DNA from: a virus
Virus record (IMG/VR): IMGVR_UViG_3300045131_003074
Location: 1-38,503 of that record
Direction: 5' to 3' (one strand)
DNA: 38,503 bases
Below are positions 29,592-37,673 of this stretch, piece after piece (positions within the stretch are counted from its first letter, which is position 1; each line of letters begins with the position of its first letter). The notes under the pieces were generated by a model, which searched no databases, had not been told where the DNA came from, and worked only from the letters and a program-made list of their open reading frames with translations. The position numbers were made by a program, and so were the translations under genes.

Positions 29592-30747
29592 GAAAAAAGC
29601 GGACATCAACGCGGATGGGACCCCTTCGGGGGTTTCCCCCGCCGACGCCTTGTCGATCCGCCGGTCGGAGTTCATATCCAAACTGGCGGCCAAAGTCTCC
29701 GACGACGGGGGCGAGGTCCTCAGCATGGAGGAGCTCAGGGACGGGCTCAGGGTCATCCCCTTCAACTGCCTGCCCCTGGAGTACTTGTTCGGCGTCAACG
29801 GCATGGTGTGCCCGGGAATCGTGTTCCTTTCAGGCAAGACGGGGACGGGCAAGTCAACCCTGGGGTACCACTTGTTGTCCAAGGTCATAGCGCAAGGCGG
29901 CGTGGGCTCCCTGGTGGACACAGAGATCAAGACCAGCCCCAAACTGGCCAGGTCCATGATGGGCGACGACAAGTCCAGCTTCATCTACAAGCACGCGTCC
30001 ACCCTGGAATCGGCCCAGGACATGATCACCGACACGATAAAGCTCTTCCGAAAGGAGGAGGCCAAGTTCCCTTTGGGGGTCATGTGGGATTCGCTGGTGG
30101 GGGCTCGCAGCAGGACTGTGGCCGAGGAGATCATCAAGTCCGGCCACTCGGAGTCAGGTTACGCCATCGAGGCAAACTTGAATTCGAAGTACATAAGCGG
30201 CCTGTCCGCGGTCATAGGCAGGAGCCCCACCACGCTGGTGATAACGGGCCACGAGAAGAAGAGCATGGACGCGGGGACGTCGTTCGGGTTCAAGGGAGGG
30301 GACGACACCCATGTGCCCGGCGGAGACGCGGCCAGGTTTCACGCGTCGCATCACATCACGGTATCATCCAACGCGACCACGGGCCTGGTGGACAAGCATC
30401 ACACCAAGACGCTAAAGACCAAGAAGAACAGCTTCGGGGACACGGGCCGCTGGCTCCAGGTGGAGTTCCACTGGGAGGACGACGACTCGGGCCAGCGCTC
30501 GTGGTTCGACTGGGACCAGGCGCTGTGCGAGCTGCTGGTGTCTGACAGACTGTCCAAGGAGAGGGTGGCCAAGGTCGCCAAAGTGGTCAAATACTCCAGC
30601 ACCAAATGGGCGTGCAGGGAGCTGGACGTGGTGGACGCGGGGCCCGCGGACGTGGCCAGGGCGCTGCTCAAGGATCCGGACAGGGTCGACGCGCTGCGCA
30701 AGGCGTTGGGCATAGAGGTGTACACACCGCAGGAAAGGCAGGTGTAG
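29575..30747 (+). CDS. RecA/UvsX-like recombinase
   Basis: A 390-residue RecA-fold ATPase: FGVNGMVCPGIVFLSG leading into Walker A GKTGTGKST (87-95), VGSLVDTEIKTSP, Walker B region FPLGVMWDSLVGARSRT, a DNA-binding loop segment (SGYAIEANLNSKY), and TTLVITGHEKK. The N-terminal 80 and C-terminal 120 residues are less conserved. It would form filaments on ssDNA for strand exchange, together with the SbcCD-like complex and UvsW-like helicase. ATG 29575 overlaps the upstream gene by 17 bases. Confidence 0.8.
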   Translation: MKPVSKKKADINADGTPSGVSPADALSIRRSEFISKLAAKVSDDGGEVLSMEELRDGLRVIPFNCLPLEYLFGVNGMVCPGIVFLSGKTGTGKSTLGYHLLSKVIAQGGVGSLVDTEIKTSPKLARSMMGDDKSSFIYKHASTLESAQDMITDTIKLFRKEEAKFPLGVMWDSLVGARSRTVAEEIIKSGHSESGYAIEANLNSKYISGLSAVIGRSPTTLVITGHEKKSMDAGTSFGFKGGDDTHVPGGDAARFHASHHITVSSNATTGLVDKHHTKTLKTKKNSFGDTGRWLQVEFHWEDDDSGQRSWFDWDQALCELLVSDRLSKERVAKVAKVVKYSSTKWACRELDVVDAGPADVARALLKDPDRVDALRKALGIEVYTPQERQV

Positions 30748-31269
30748 ATGAGCAAGACGGAATTCGTGATGGAGATGAAAAGGCGCGCGGGCCCTAGAGG
30801 GGGCCGCCGCAAGGCCGCCTTCGACGAGGACTCCCCGGACGCAGCCAAATGGAAGGCCGACGCGGTGTACGCGTTGTTGAAAGGTTGGAAGCTGCCTACC
30901 GGTCAGGCGGGTCGCGTGTACGAGGCCGCGGGCAGCAATCCGCAGCAGGTGGCCGCGGAGGCCTACGCGGCCGGGCTGCCCCCTTGGGTGGTGCTGTCGG
31001 CCGAGCCCGAGCGCGGCTCGTTCAAGATGGTGGCGCAGCTCAGAAGCTCCAAGGTGTTCGGCAAATTCCAGAGGTTCGGCGAGGAGCTGGGCCTGGAGTC
31101 GCTGGCCTTGGTGTTCCCTGTGAAGGGAGCTGGCGCGTGGGTGTTGACCAACCGCAGGCTCGAGGACGAGCCAGGGGCCGTCAGGATACTAGTCCCATCC
31201 GACGGGTCGCTATGCCCGATAGTCATGCTGGGAATCAAACAATTCACTAAAGAGGCCAGATATGGGTGA
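30748..31269 (+). CDS. Unknown 173-residue protein after the recombinase
   Basis: Starts at ATG 30748 directly after the recombinase stop. The N-terminus is basic (MKRRAGPRGGRRK) and the rest mixed alpha/beta, with a motif WVLTNRRLEDEPG near the C-terminus. No family recognised. The position suggests a recombination or replication accessory protein; that is inference. It overlaps the next gene by 8 bases. Confidence 0.6.
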   Translation: MSKTEFVMEMKRRAGPRGGRRKAAFDEDSPDAAKWKADAVYALLKGWKLPTGQAGRVYEAAGSNPQQVAAEAYAAGLPPWVVLSAEPERGSFKMVAQLRSSKVFGKFQRFGEELGLESLALVFPVKGAGAWVLTNRRLEDEPGAVRILVPSDGSLCPIVMLGIKQFTKEARYG

Positions 31270-32074
31270 CGACACGTCTCTGACGGAGGTCAGGGGACCG
31301 TTGGCCTCGACGCTTAGGGTGGACGAGGATCCATCGTTCGAGGTCGAGGGCAAGTCGGTGGAGGAGATGATGGAGACTCTGCGGCGGGAGTGCGGCTCCT
31401 TGGTGCAGTCGTCGATAGTCAGGGCGTACAGGATCGGGACCATAGTCCGGGGCGTGGTGTCCGGCGGAGAGGGTAGGCAGGCCCGCCCCGTGCCGTCGCT
31501 GGCCGACGAGGTCGGGGTGTCCCACACATGGCTGTATTCGTGTTTGAAACTGGTGACGGCGCTATCCTGGCGCGACATCTGCAGGGTGGCCAACTCGGTC
31601 GGCAGCGTCAAAGCCGTCATGGTGTTGTCCAAAGTGGAGGATCCAGCCACCCGCTCCGAGTGGGTGGGGCTGCTGGAGTCGGGCGACAAGAAAATAACGG
31701 ACCTGCAGAGGGAGTTGCGGGAGTCCGGCCAGACTGAGGACCACGCGGCCGAGAGCGCCGTGGTGGCCGACGCCGCCATCAGCGGGCCCCGGCCGGCCAA
31801 TCCGGGGACTAGGCTGGCCAGTGTGCTGGGCAAACTGGAGCGGTCGCTGACTGTCGTGGCCAGGCTCATGGAGCAGGCGGCCAAGGCCGCTGGGGAGTGC
31901 GCGACGCATGTGGAGCCCGAGACTCAGGAGAAGGCCGCGGGCCATATCTGCACCTTCCGGGGCGGCGATGGCTGGACGTCGTTCAAGGATGTGGAGATCA
32001 TGTTGGAGGAGGCCATGAATGAACTCGAGCAATCCGCCCCTGTTCAAGTGGCGGCCGCCGAAGCAGCTGGCTGA
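31262..32074 (+). CDS. Putative DNA-binding protein with helix-turn-helix-like region
   Basis: A 270-residue protein with AAGAGGC upstream of the ATG. The helical region around residues 35-110 (YRIGTIVRGVVSGGE ... SLADEVGVSHTWLYSCLKL) looks like a helix-turn-helix preceded by two helices, reminiscent of DUF3102/DUF1016-type N-termini. The rest is helical, possibly coiled coil, with an acidic end. A regulatory or replication-accessory role is inferred from the fold guess only. Confidence 0.55.
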   Translation: MGDDTSLTEVRGPLASTLRVDEDPSFEVEGKSVEEMMETLRRECGSLVQSSIVRAYRIGTIVRGVVSGGEGRQARPVPSLADEVGVSHTWLYSCLKLVTALSWRDICRVANSVGSVKAVMVLSKVEDPATRSEWVGLLESGDKKITDLQRELRESGQTEDHAAESAVVADAAISGPRPANPGTRLASVLGKLERSLTVVARLMEQAAKAAGECATHVEPETQEKAAGHICTFRGGDGWTSFKDVEIMLEEAMNELEQSAPVQVAAAEAAG

Positions 32075-32717
32075 GGCCCACGCGCTGCTGGCGGGCCTAG
32101 CCCCCGCCGACAAAGGCATGGCCCTGCCCGAGGGGGCCTTGGGCAGGATGGCCGGCGGCGTGCGGCCGCCCCGTGGGGTCATGCTGGCCTTGGCCGACAT
32201 GGTGCCCCTGACCGTGGAGCCCAGGCGCCGGACATTGCTGGCGGCTTTGAGGGTGTGCGCGCTGAAGCACCTGACCGAGGTGGAGCAGGCTGACGCCATG
32301 GCGCTGGCCAAAGGATCCCCTGAAGGGGGGTTCCTGGTGGACATGGCGGAGGCGGACGGCAAAGAGGGGTCGTTGGTGCTGGTGGGATTGTCGGGCCCTG
32401 CGGCAGGCCTGGAGTCCAGGATCCCCTTGAGCGGCGACGCGCCCGCCGCGGCCAGATTCCATCTGGCGGGCAAGGCCCGGATATGGCGCCCGCCGGACAT
32501 CAGCGAGCTGGTGGGCTTCATCGGCCATTTCGAACCGGGATCCAGCAGGGCCTTGCTGCGGGCCACGGACGCGGAGCGCAGGCGCAACGGCGAGTTGTCG
32601 CGGGCCAGATGGGCCGAGCGGCGGCCCTGCGCCCGGCACTGTCCGTGCTGCAGGTGCCCCGAGTCAGCCGAGGCATGCCCCCTGTCGCCCAGGGGGTCCA
32701 GGTTGTGGATTGTTTGA
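32019..32717 (+). CDS. Unknown 232-residue protein with C-terminal cysteine cluster
   Basis: Starts at ATG 32019, 56 bases inside the previous gene. Ala/Leu-rich helical N-terminal half; middle beta-rich segment (GSLVLVGLSGPAAGLESR); the C-terminus has a Cys/His cluster (CARHCPCCRCPESAEAC) that may bind zinc. It is the last gene before the IS607 cluster, and the operon seems to continue at 36020, so the transposons may have split an operon. Function unknown. Confidence 0.6.
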   Translation: MNSSNPPLFKWRPPKQLAEAHALLAGLAPADKGMALPEGALGRMAGGVRPPRGVMLALADMVPLTVEPRRRTLLAALRVCALKHLTEVEQADAMALAKGSPEGGFLVDMAEADGKEGSLVLVGLSGPAAGLESRIPLSGDAPAAARFHLAGKARIWRPPDISELVGFIGHFEPGSSRALLRATDAERRRNGELSRARWAERRPCARHCPCCRCPESAEACPLSPRGSRLWIV

Positions 32718-32764
32718 AACAGGATCAAAAGGTGGTGGGATTGCATCAAAATCAATAACTATTG

Positions 32765-32793
32765 TTGACAATGCTTAACTATCGTGATATAGT
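32765..32793 (+). promoter_or_regulatory. Consensus sigma-70 promoter with overlapping dyad, outer element
   Basis: TTGACA, a 17-base spacer and TATAGT: near-perfect host-type promoter placed 23 bases before tnpA. The dyad CTTAACTAT/ATAGTTAAG with a 6-base loop overlaps the -10 box. It may be a TnpA binding site that also represses the promoter (inference). Confidence 0.8.
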
Positions 32794-32816
32794 TAAGAAT
32801 AGAACGGAGGTGTCAA

Positions 32817-33473
32817 ATGCTAGTGCCTAGCAGAAAAGCATCTCATGAACTGGGAGTGCATCCCAACACATTACGGAGGTGGGCTGATGAGGGACGAATA
32901 CGATTCGCAATGTCCCCTGGCGGACAGCGGTTGTACGACTGCTCCTCCATCGACAAGTCCCGCGCAAGTGGAAAATTCTGTTATTGCAGAGTGTCCTCTG
33001 CCAAGCAGAAAGAGGACCTCCACAGGCAGATCGCGTACATGCGAGAGCACTTCCCGGAGCATGAGATCATCCAAGACGTCGGCAGCGGCCTCAACTTCAA
33101 AAGAAAAGGATTTACGTCCCTTCTGGAGCGATCGTGCGCTGGAGATGTCAAAGAAGTTGTGGTTGCCCACAAAGACAGACTCGCCAGGTTCGGATTCGAC
33201 CTCGTCAGGTGGCTTGTCGAGCGCAACGGTGGAAAACTCGTGGTTCTCGGCGACGTTCGACAAAGCCCCGAGTCAGAGCTCACCGCCGACCTGCTCTCCA
33301 TCATCCACGTCTTCTCCTGCCGGATGCGCGGCCTTAGAAAATACGGCCGTGCCGTCAAGGAAGATAAAGCTCTACCCCACGGCGGAGCAGCGGGAGAAAC
33401 TGCGCCAGTGGGCGGGAACGGCGCGGTTCCTGTACAACAAGACAGTGGAGCATCTGAGACTACCGGACACTAA
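32817..33473 (+). CDS. tnpA: IS607-family serine recombinase (TnpA), outer element
   Basis: A 218-residue protein. An N-terminal MerR-like helix-turn-helix (SHELGVHPNTLRRWADEGRI) is followed by a serine recombinase domain: FCYCRVSSAKQKEDLHRQIA with the nucleophile Ser at the second S of RVSS, VVVAHKDRLARFGFDLV, and SIIHVFSCRMRGLRKYGRAV. The IS607 order (DNA-binding domain before catalysis) is clear. The protein normally ends near KEDKALP; here the last 20 residues overlap tnpB in another frame. GGAGG lies six bases before the ATG. It appears intact. Confidence 0.9.
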   Translation: MLVPSRKASHELGVHPNTLRRWADEGRIRFAMSPGGQRLYDCSSIDKSRASGKFCYCRVSSAKQKEDLHRQIAYMREHFPEHEIIQDVGSGLNFKRKGFTSLLERSCAGDVKEVVVAHKDRLARFGFDLVRWLVERNGGKLVVLGDVRQSPESELTADLLSIIHVFSCRMRGLRKYGRAVKEDKALPHGGAAGETAPVGGNGAVPVQQDSGASETTGH

Positions 33474-33777
33474 AGCTAGTTGGATGTCGTTGAAGGGTCC
33501 AGCTTTGGCTGAAGCCCCCGAGTGGGCGGGGCTGGTGCCCTACCAGATCAAGTCGATAGCCGTCAAGGAAGCCTGCGACGCGGTGTCGCGGGCGAAAATC
33601 AAATGCAAGAAGACAGGAGGATTCAACCAAGTCAAGTTCAGATCGCGTAAGAGTAAGCAATCCATCTACATTCCGAAAAGCGCAGTCATTAAAGGCGGCA
33701 TCTACAAGAGACTGTTGGGGCCGATTAAAGCGGCTGAGCCTTTCGACACCGCCAAATATGACTGCCATATAGTGTGA
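33349..33777 (+). pseudogene. tnpB: tnpB of the outer element, 5' fragment
   Basis: Starts at GTG 33349 within tnpA. The 142 residues cover the OrfB N-terminal helix-turn-helix region (KIKLYPTAEQREKLRQWAG, TARFLYNKTVEHLR) and the wedge-like region to DTAKYDCHIV, then stop. The usual continuation (VYxxGRYYL... and RuvC Asp DPG) is absent. The missing middle includes the first two RuvC residues, so it is inactive alone. Confidence 0.85.
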
Positions 33778-33796
33778 TTCATGATCTACAGAAACC

Positions 33797-33825
33797 TTGA
33801 CTTTTATTATCATGCGATGTATTGT
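33797..33825 (+). promoter_or_regulatory. Sigma-70-like promoter of the inner tnpA
   Basis: TTGACT, a 17-base spacer and TATTGT. A dyad with arms CATGC/GCATG spans the -10 box, a similar layout to the outer element. Transcription would begin at about 33832, leaving almost no leader before the tnpA ATG at 33837. Confidence 0.65.
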
Positions 33826-33830
33826 ATTGC

Positions 33831-34433
33831 ATGAACATGAAAACCTCCATAAAGTTGTCCGACTTCGCTAAGAGGCAAGGCATAGCCTACCTCACGGCGT
33901 ACCGCTGGTTCCGGGCTGGTAGAATAGAGGGCTCCTATGTCTCCTCTACCGGCTCAATCTTTGTGACTCTCCCCGAGGAATCCAACAACCACGCCCGCGT
34001 GGTGGTGTACGCGCGCGTCTCCAACCAGTCCAGGCGCAAGGAACTGCAATATCAGGTCAAGCGGTGCCTGGACTTCTGCTCAGCCAGAGGTTTATCCGTG
34101 GAGGACACCTACTACGAGGTGGCCTCCGGGATGAACGACAACAGGCGTAAACTCTGGGCCATGCTGGAATCGAAACCATCCACCATAGTGGTGGAGAACA
34201 AAGACAGACTCACTCGCTTCGGTTTCAACTATCTGGCTCGCCTGCTCAAAGAGCAGGGCTGCCAAATAATGGTGATGAATCCCAATGACAACGACGAGCA
34301 AGATCTGATGAAGGACATGGTGGCCATCATCACCAGCTTCTGCTGCCGGCTTTACGGCCTGCGGCGGACCAAGAACAAACTCGATAAGATTAAAGCGGTG
34401 GTCTCGGAGATAGCCGACAATGGCCAAGACTAA
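33831..34433 (+). CDS. tnpA: IS607-family serine recombinase (TnpA), inner element
   Basis: A 200-residue protein (ATG 33831; ATG 33837 fits the promoter better). MerR-like helix-turn-helix (LSDFAKRQGIAYLTAYRWF), then the catalytic domain VVVYARVSNQSRRKELQYQV with the nucleophilic Ser, TIVVENKDRLTRFGFNYLA, and ITSFCCRLYGLRRTKNK. It is a distant homologue of the outer TnpA, not a recent copy. The 3' end overlaps tnpB by 14 bases, the usual IS607 layout. It appears intact. Confidence 0.88.
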   Translation: MNMKTSIKLSDFAKRQGIAYLTAYRWFRAGRIEGSYVSSTGSIFVTLPEESNNHARVVVYARVSNQSRRKELQYQVKRCLDFCSARGLSVEDTYYEVASGMNDNRRKLWAMLESKPSTIVVENKDRLTRFGFNYLARLLKEQGCQIMVMNPNDNDEQDLMKDMVAIITSFCCRLYGLRRTKNKLDKIKAVVSEIADNGQD

Positions 34434-35766
34434 GAACACAGCCATAAGATCCTCTAAGCACACGCTGAAGTTCGCCAATAAAGGCAAACGGCAGGATGTG
34501 GCTCTGTTCATGGCCGCCTATAGAGAAGCCGTGCGTTTCTACGTGAACTGGCTCTGGTCGGCTGACGTCCGATGGGTGTCGGACGTCAAAGACAAGACAA
34601 CAGGCCTGACCACTCAGGTTGCCCGGAGGTTCTGCCTGGCCGACCATTGCCTCGACGTCCCCTCGATGATATCCACCACGACTGTCGCTATAAACAGCCC
34701 GCTAAGAGCCCGCGCCCTTAAATGCGCCAGCACGCAGGCTTGCGGCATCGTGGGCGCCGTCGTGCGGAAACGTGTCAGGGACGAGGCATCCGCCGCGTGG
34801 CAGATGCGGGAACGCGGCTGCGTGGGCAAACAGTTGGCCAAGCGGCTTGCCCAGCCCTTGACCCAGCCTGACTGCTCTTCGGTGAACGCCGAGCTAAACT
34901 CCATCTGCGCCGAGGTGGAGGAGGCCGACGGGTCATCCTTCGCCGATCTCTGGCTGAAGCTGTCGTGCCTGTTCAAGCCCGACGTGCGGGGCAGGGGCTT
35001 TTCGATAGACATCCCTGTCTTCAAGCACAGGCAGTCCATCAAATGGGAAACGCAGGGCACGCGCCTCAATAGCTTCCTTCTTAACGAGAAAGAGGTTCAG
35101 ATCCGTTACGAGGTCGCCAAACCAGCCGAGAAGGCCGCTGGCGCCACCGTCGGAGTGGACCAAGGTAAGAAGACCTGCCTGTCTTTCAGCGACGGCCAGC
35201 AGTCCGGCGCAGGGCCGCACGGCCACACGCTGGATTCGGTCATCGCGGCCATGTGCCGCAAACGCAAAGGCTCCAAAGGTTTCGCCAGGGCGCAGGCGCA
35301 TCGCAGGAACCTAGTCGGCTACCTGGTCAAGAACATGAACTACTCCAACATCAAACACGTCTGCCTGGAAGGCATCATCAACATCAATTTCGGCAGGCGA
35401 ATGCCGAGGTCGATGAGACATTGGACGAACACGCTGATAAGAGACGCTCTGGAGAAGCACGTCTGGGAGACCGGAGTCCGGTTCGAGCAGGTGCGCTCCG
35501 AGTACAACAGCCAACGATGCAGCGTGTGCGGCTGGACCTGTAAGCGGAATAGGAAGGCCAAGCAGTTCGCTTGCTCGGCCTGCGGCAACGCGATGGACGC
35601 GGATTTGAACGCCAGTAAAAACGTGGCGATCCGCAACCAGCTTCCTAATCCGCCTTACTGGTTCAGGGAGAACAGAGTAAACTTGCGCGGGTTCCTATGG
35701 ACCATGGCAGGTTTCTTTGACTCCGAAGGCAAGGAGCTTACAGTCCCTTGTCCCGCGGCGAGCTGA
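34420..35766 (+). CDS. tnpB: TnpB RNA-guided nuclease homologue, inner element
   Basis: A 448-residue TnpB. RuvC residues are present: Asp247 (GATVGVDQGKK), Glu317 (HVCLEGII) and Asp395 (MDADLNASKN). The zinc ribbon is C367-x2-C370 (RCSVCGW) with C385-x2-C388 (FACSACGN). TnpB proteins use an omega RNA from the transposon right end to cut DNA and help keep the element. The C-terminal tail is long (about 48 residues after the last Asp). The large N-terminal region contains an extra helical insertion compared with small TnpBs. Probably active. Confidence 0.88.
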   Translation: MAKTKNTAIRSSKHTLKFANKGKRQDVALFMAAYREAVRFYVNWLWSADVRWVSDVKDKTTGLTTQVARRFCLADHCLDVPSMISTTTVAINSPLRARALKCASTQACGIVGAVVRKRVRDEASAAWQMRERGCVGKQLAKRLAQPLTQPDCSSVNAELNSICAEVEEADGSSFADLWLKLSCLFKPDVRGRGFSIDIPVFKHRQSIKWETQGTRLNSFLLNEKEVQIRYEVAKPAEKAAGATVGVDQGKKTCLSFSDGQQSGAGPHGHTLDSVIAAMCRKRKGSKGFARAQAHRRNLVGYLVKNMNYSNIKHVCLEGIININFGRRMPRSMRHWTNTLIRDALEKHVWETGVRFEQVRSEYNSQRCSVCGWTCKRNRKAKQFACSACGNAMDADLNASKNVAIRNQLPNPPYWFRENRVNLRGFLWTMAGFFDSEGKELTVPCPAAS

Positions 35767-35782
35767 TTGATAGAAACGTCTA

Positions 35783-35980
35783 TTTATTCAGCAACTGTCG
35801 GAGGCGCACACGAGCAAGACTTGCGGGGCGTGCGGCGCGATACACGTAAAACTCGGATCGAATAAGTTGTTCAAATGTCCGAGCTGCTCAGTGACAATGT
35901 CTAGGGATTACAACGGCGCGCGCAATATCATGTTGCGCGCATTGCTAGATCAAGCCACGACATCAAAAGATGTCGCGTAA
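35783..35980 (+). pseudogene. tnpB: tnpB of the outer element, 3' fragment
   Basis: One open frame encodes QLSEAHTSKTCGACGAI...FKCPSCSVTMSRDYNGARNIML, the zinc ribbon and last RuvC Asp (SRDYNGARN) of an IS607-type TnpB, ending at TAA 35980. It has no start of its own. It differs from the inner TnpB in sequence (TSKTCGACG against NSQRCSVCGW), so it is not a duplicate of the inner tnpB end. It is the natural 3' partner of the fragment at 33349-33777. Confidence 0.85.
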
Positions 35981-36019
35981 TTGTTAACGAGAGTTAACAG
36001 AAAGTGATCGGTGGTGGAT

Positions 36020-36493
36020 ATGACTTTTAGAGTTAGGAGCAAGGCGATCGCGGGCCCGCATGGCAGGTTCGTGTCGGCGGGCAGGGACATGACATATCTA
36101 GGCGCCCCGGCGGCGAAGGCCGCGTTGGATCTACTGCCCCCCACAGAGGGCAATATGGCCGGGGCCGCTTCGCTGGCCGCCTTTTTCAACGCCATAGGCG
36201 GCACTAGGCGGCCTATAACGGAGTGTGTGGCTAATCTACATGGGTCCGCACCCCAAAACGTTCTAGCGGCCCTGGGAATGGCCTTTCTGACCGAATACGC
36301 GATAGCTGCCAGGGAGACTGTGGACGATGAGATAGCGTCTGACCATCAATTGGAGCGGGCCCTTGGGGTTTGCCTGGCGCTGGCCGAATTAAGCCCCGGG
36401 CTGCGCGCGGCCGCGGAGGCCGAGCTCAAGGCGGCGGGCCGGTGGCCCCCGCCGTTGGCCAGGCTGGCCGCGGCCGACATGGCCACCCCATGA
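36020..36493 (+). CDS. Unknown 157-residue protein downstream of the transposons
   Basis: ATG 36020 with GGTGG upstream; GTG 36011 and 36014 are alternatives. The N-terminal third is beta-like (MTFRVRSKAIAGPHGRFV) and the rest helical and Ala-rich. It has mixed codon use with some rare codons. Likely a member of the operon interrupted by the IS607 elements. It ends in an ATGA overlap with the next gene. Not recognised. Confidence 0.6.
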   Translation: MTFRVRSKAIAGPHGRFVSAGRDMTYLGAPAAKAALDLLPPTEGNMAGAASLAAFFNAIGGTRRPITECVANLHGSAPQNVLAALGMAFLTEYAIAARETVDDEIASDHQLERALGVCLALAELSPGLRAAAEAELKAAGRWPPPLARLAAADMATP

Positions 36494-37137
36494 GCGGGAT
36501 GGTCACGGCGGAGTGGGCCGCCCCCAGGGGCTCGCGCCCATGGCTGGCCAGGCTCTCGGCGGTGAGTCTGCGGCTGACTTGCGGCGGGGGCGGCCGTTGG
36601 AGCCAGTTGTCGCTCAGGGGCTGCGCCATCATGTCCGACGAGGGCCAGGTGGCCGAGTTCTCCCCGGAGGTGGTGATCATACAGGGCGGCGGCCGCTCCG
36701 GGCTGGCGGTGCCCCCGGGCAGGCTGCTGCCGGGCGAGGTGGGCGTGGAGGGCGCGACCCGGTCGGCGGCGACGCGTCCGCCGACCTATGCCCAGCCCGC
36801 GGAATCCATGCCCCTGCCCCGGCTGTGGGTGCTGCACAGGGGGCTGCACACGCTGAAGCCCCGCGTGACCGCGGAGCTGGCCGCGCTGGCCAGCTCCGAG
36901 GGGTTGACGGTGCGGGAGGCGTTCGAGCGGTGCGCGGCCGCGGCCGCCCGGGAGTTCGAGGGCAGGTCCGCCGTGCCCTACGCGCTGGCCTATGGCGGCG
37001 GGTGCGTCGCCGTGGAGCTGCCGCCGCCCCCGCCCGCGGCGGTCCCCCTGGCCATGGTGGACGTGGCCAGGGGGCTGGTCAGGGTAAGGGGCGCGGCCGC
37101 CGGATTGATCCGGCTGGCCGGGGTGGCTTGGTGTTGA
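36490..37137 (+). CDS. Unknown 215-residue protein
   Basis: ATG start in an ATGA overlap. The N-terminal half is beta-rich with Gly-rich turns (LRLTCGGGGRW; VVIIQGGGRSGLAVPPG). A C-terminal helical region (LTVREAFERCAAAAAREFEG) and a Pro run (PPPPPAAVPL) precede a basic end. No family recognised. The stop forms TTGA with the next start. Confidence 0.6.
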   Translation: MSGMVTAEWAAPRGSRPWLARLSAVSLRLTCGGGGRWSQLSLRGCAIMSDEGQVAEFSPEVVIIQGGGRSGLAVPPGRLLPGEVGVEGATRSAATRPPTYAQPAESMPLPRLWVLHRGLHTLKPRVTAELAALASSEGLTVREAFERCAAAAAREFEGRSAVPYALAYGGGCVAVELPPPPPAAVPLAMVDVARGLVRVRGAAAGLIRLAGVAWC

Positions 37138-37673
37138 ATCCGGCCGCGGCCATCGCCCTAGCCACCGAGACGGCGGATAAGCGGGGCGACGCATTGGCCG
37201 TGGCCATCGCCTTCGCGGACCGGCCGGCCGCCATGTGGATGATCAAAGGGGCCAATCCCAGGCTGAACATGTGCTTGACGGGCATACCGCCCAGCCTGCA
37301 CGAGTCCCGGGCCGTGCCGGCGGCGGCGGCGGAGGCCGCCTGCCTGGCCGAGTTGGCGGGGCAGCCCGCGCTGCTGTGCTGGTCGGCGTCGTTCATCGAG
37401 CGGAAGCTATGCCGGTCGTGGCATGCGGGGCTGCCGCCGCTGGTTCCGTTCCCCATGCTGGCGTTGGCGGTCATCGACGGGGCGGATCCCGCGCCGGCCG
37501 CGTTGTGGGCGATGGAGCGCAGGCTCAGGGGGTCGGCGGGGACCCACGAGTGGTGGCGGGCCAAGCTGGGGGTGGCGCCGGCCGGACCGGGGATGAGGCA
37601 CATGGCCAGGGCTTCGGAGATGCTGGCCATGTGGTCGGCGCTGCGCTCGGCCTACATCGACGCCTCGATGTAG
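37134..37673 (+). CDS. Unknown 179-residue protein, TTG start
   Basis: TTG start in a TTGA overlap, a pattern also used at 3988 and 7063. Ala-rich, mainly helical protein with WWRAKLGVAP and a final MWSALRSAYIDASM. It converges with the leftward gene at 37652, overlapping by 22 bases. No function assigned. Confidence 0.55.
   Translation: MNPAAAIALATETADKRGDALAVAIAFADRPAAMWMIKGANPRLNMCLTGIPPSLHESRAVPAAAAEAACLAELAGQPALLCWSASFIERKLCRSWHAGLPPLVPFPMLALAVIDGADPAPAALWAMERRLRGSAGTHEWWRAKLGVAPAGPGMRHMARASEMLAMWSALRSAYIDASM

Larger units (their letters stand above)
33778..35788 (+). mobile_element. Inner IS607-type element inserted in the outer tnpB
   Basis: Contains its own promoter, tnpA (33831-34433) and a full-length tnpB (34420-35766), and is flanked by the two pieces of the outer tnpB. 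Ends are inferred from where the outer tnpB coding stops and resumes (FIQQLSEAHTSKTCG after 35783). Since the outer middle section is missing, insertion was accompanied by a deletion or the outer gene was already deleted. Confidence 0.7.
32761..35988 (+). mobile_element. Outer IS607-type element with a disrupted tnpB
   Basis: The outer element comprises tnpA (32817-33473), the N-terminal part of tnpB (33349-33777) and the C-terminal part of the same type of gene (35783-35980). A second IS607-type element lies between the tnpB parts. Similar motifs ATTGTTGAC (32761) and ATTGTTAAC (35980) occur near the two ends. The exact ends cannot be fixed: IS607 elements make no target duplication. The coding density and AT-rich ends set it apart from the phage genes. 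Confidence 0.7.

Noticed and set aside
28053-29984. 643-residue minus-strand open frame
   Set aside because: It lies opposite the polymerase exon 4, the SSB-like gene and the recombinase, all with clear coding features. In GC-rich DNA the opposite strand often stays open; the product has no motif.
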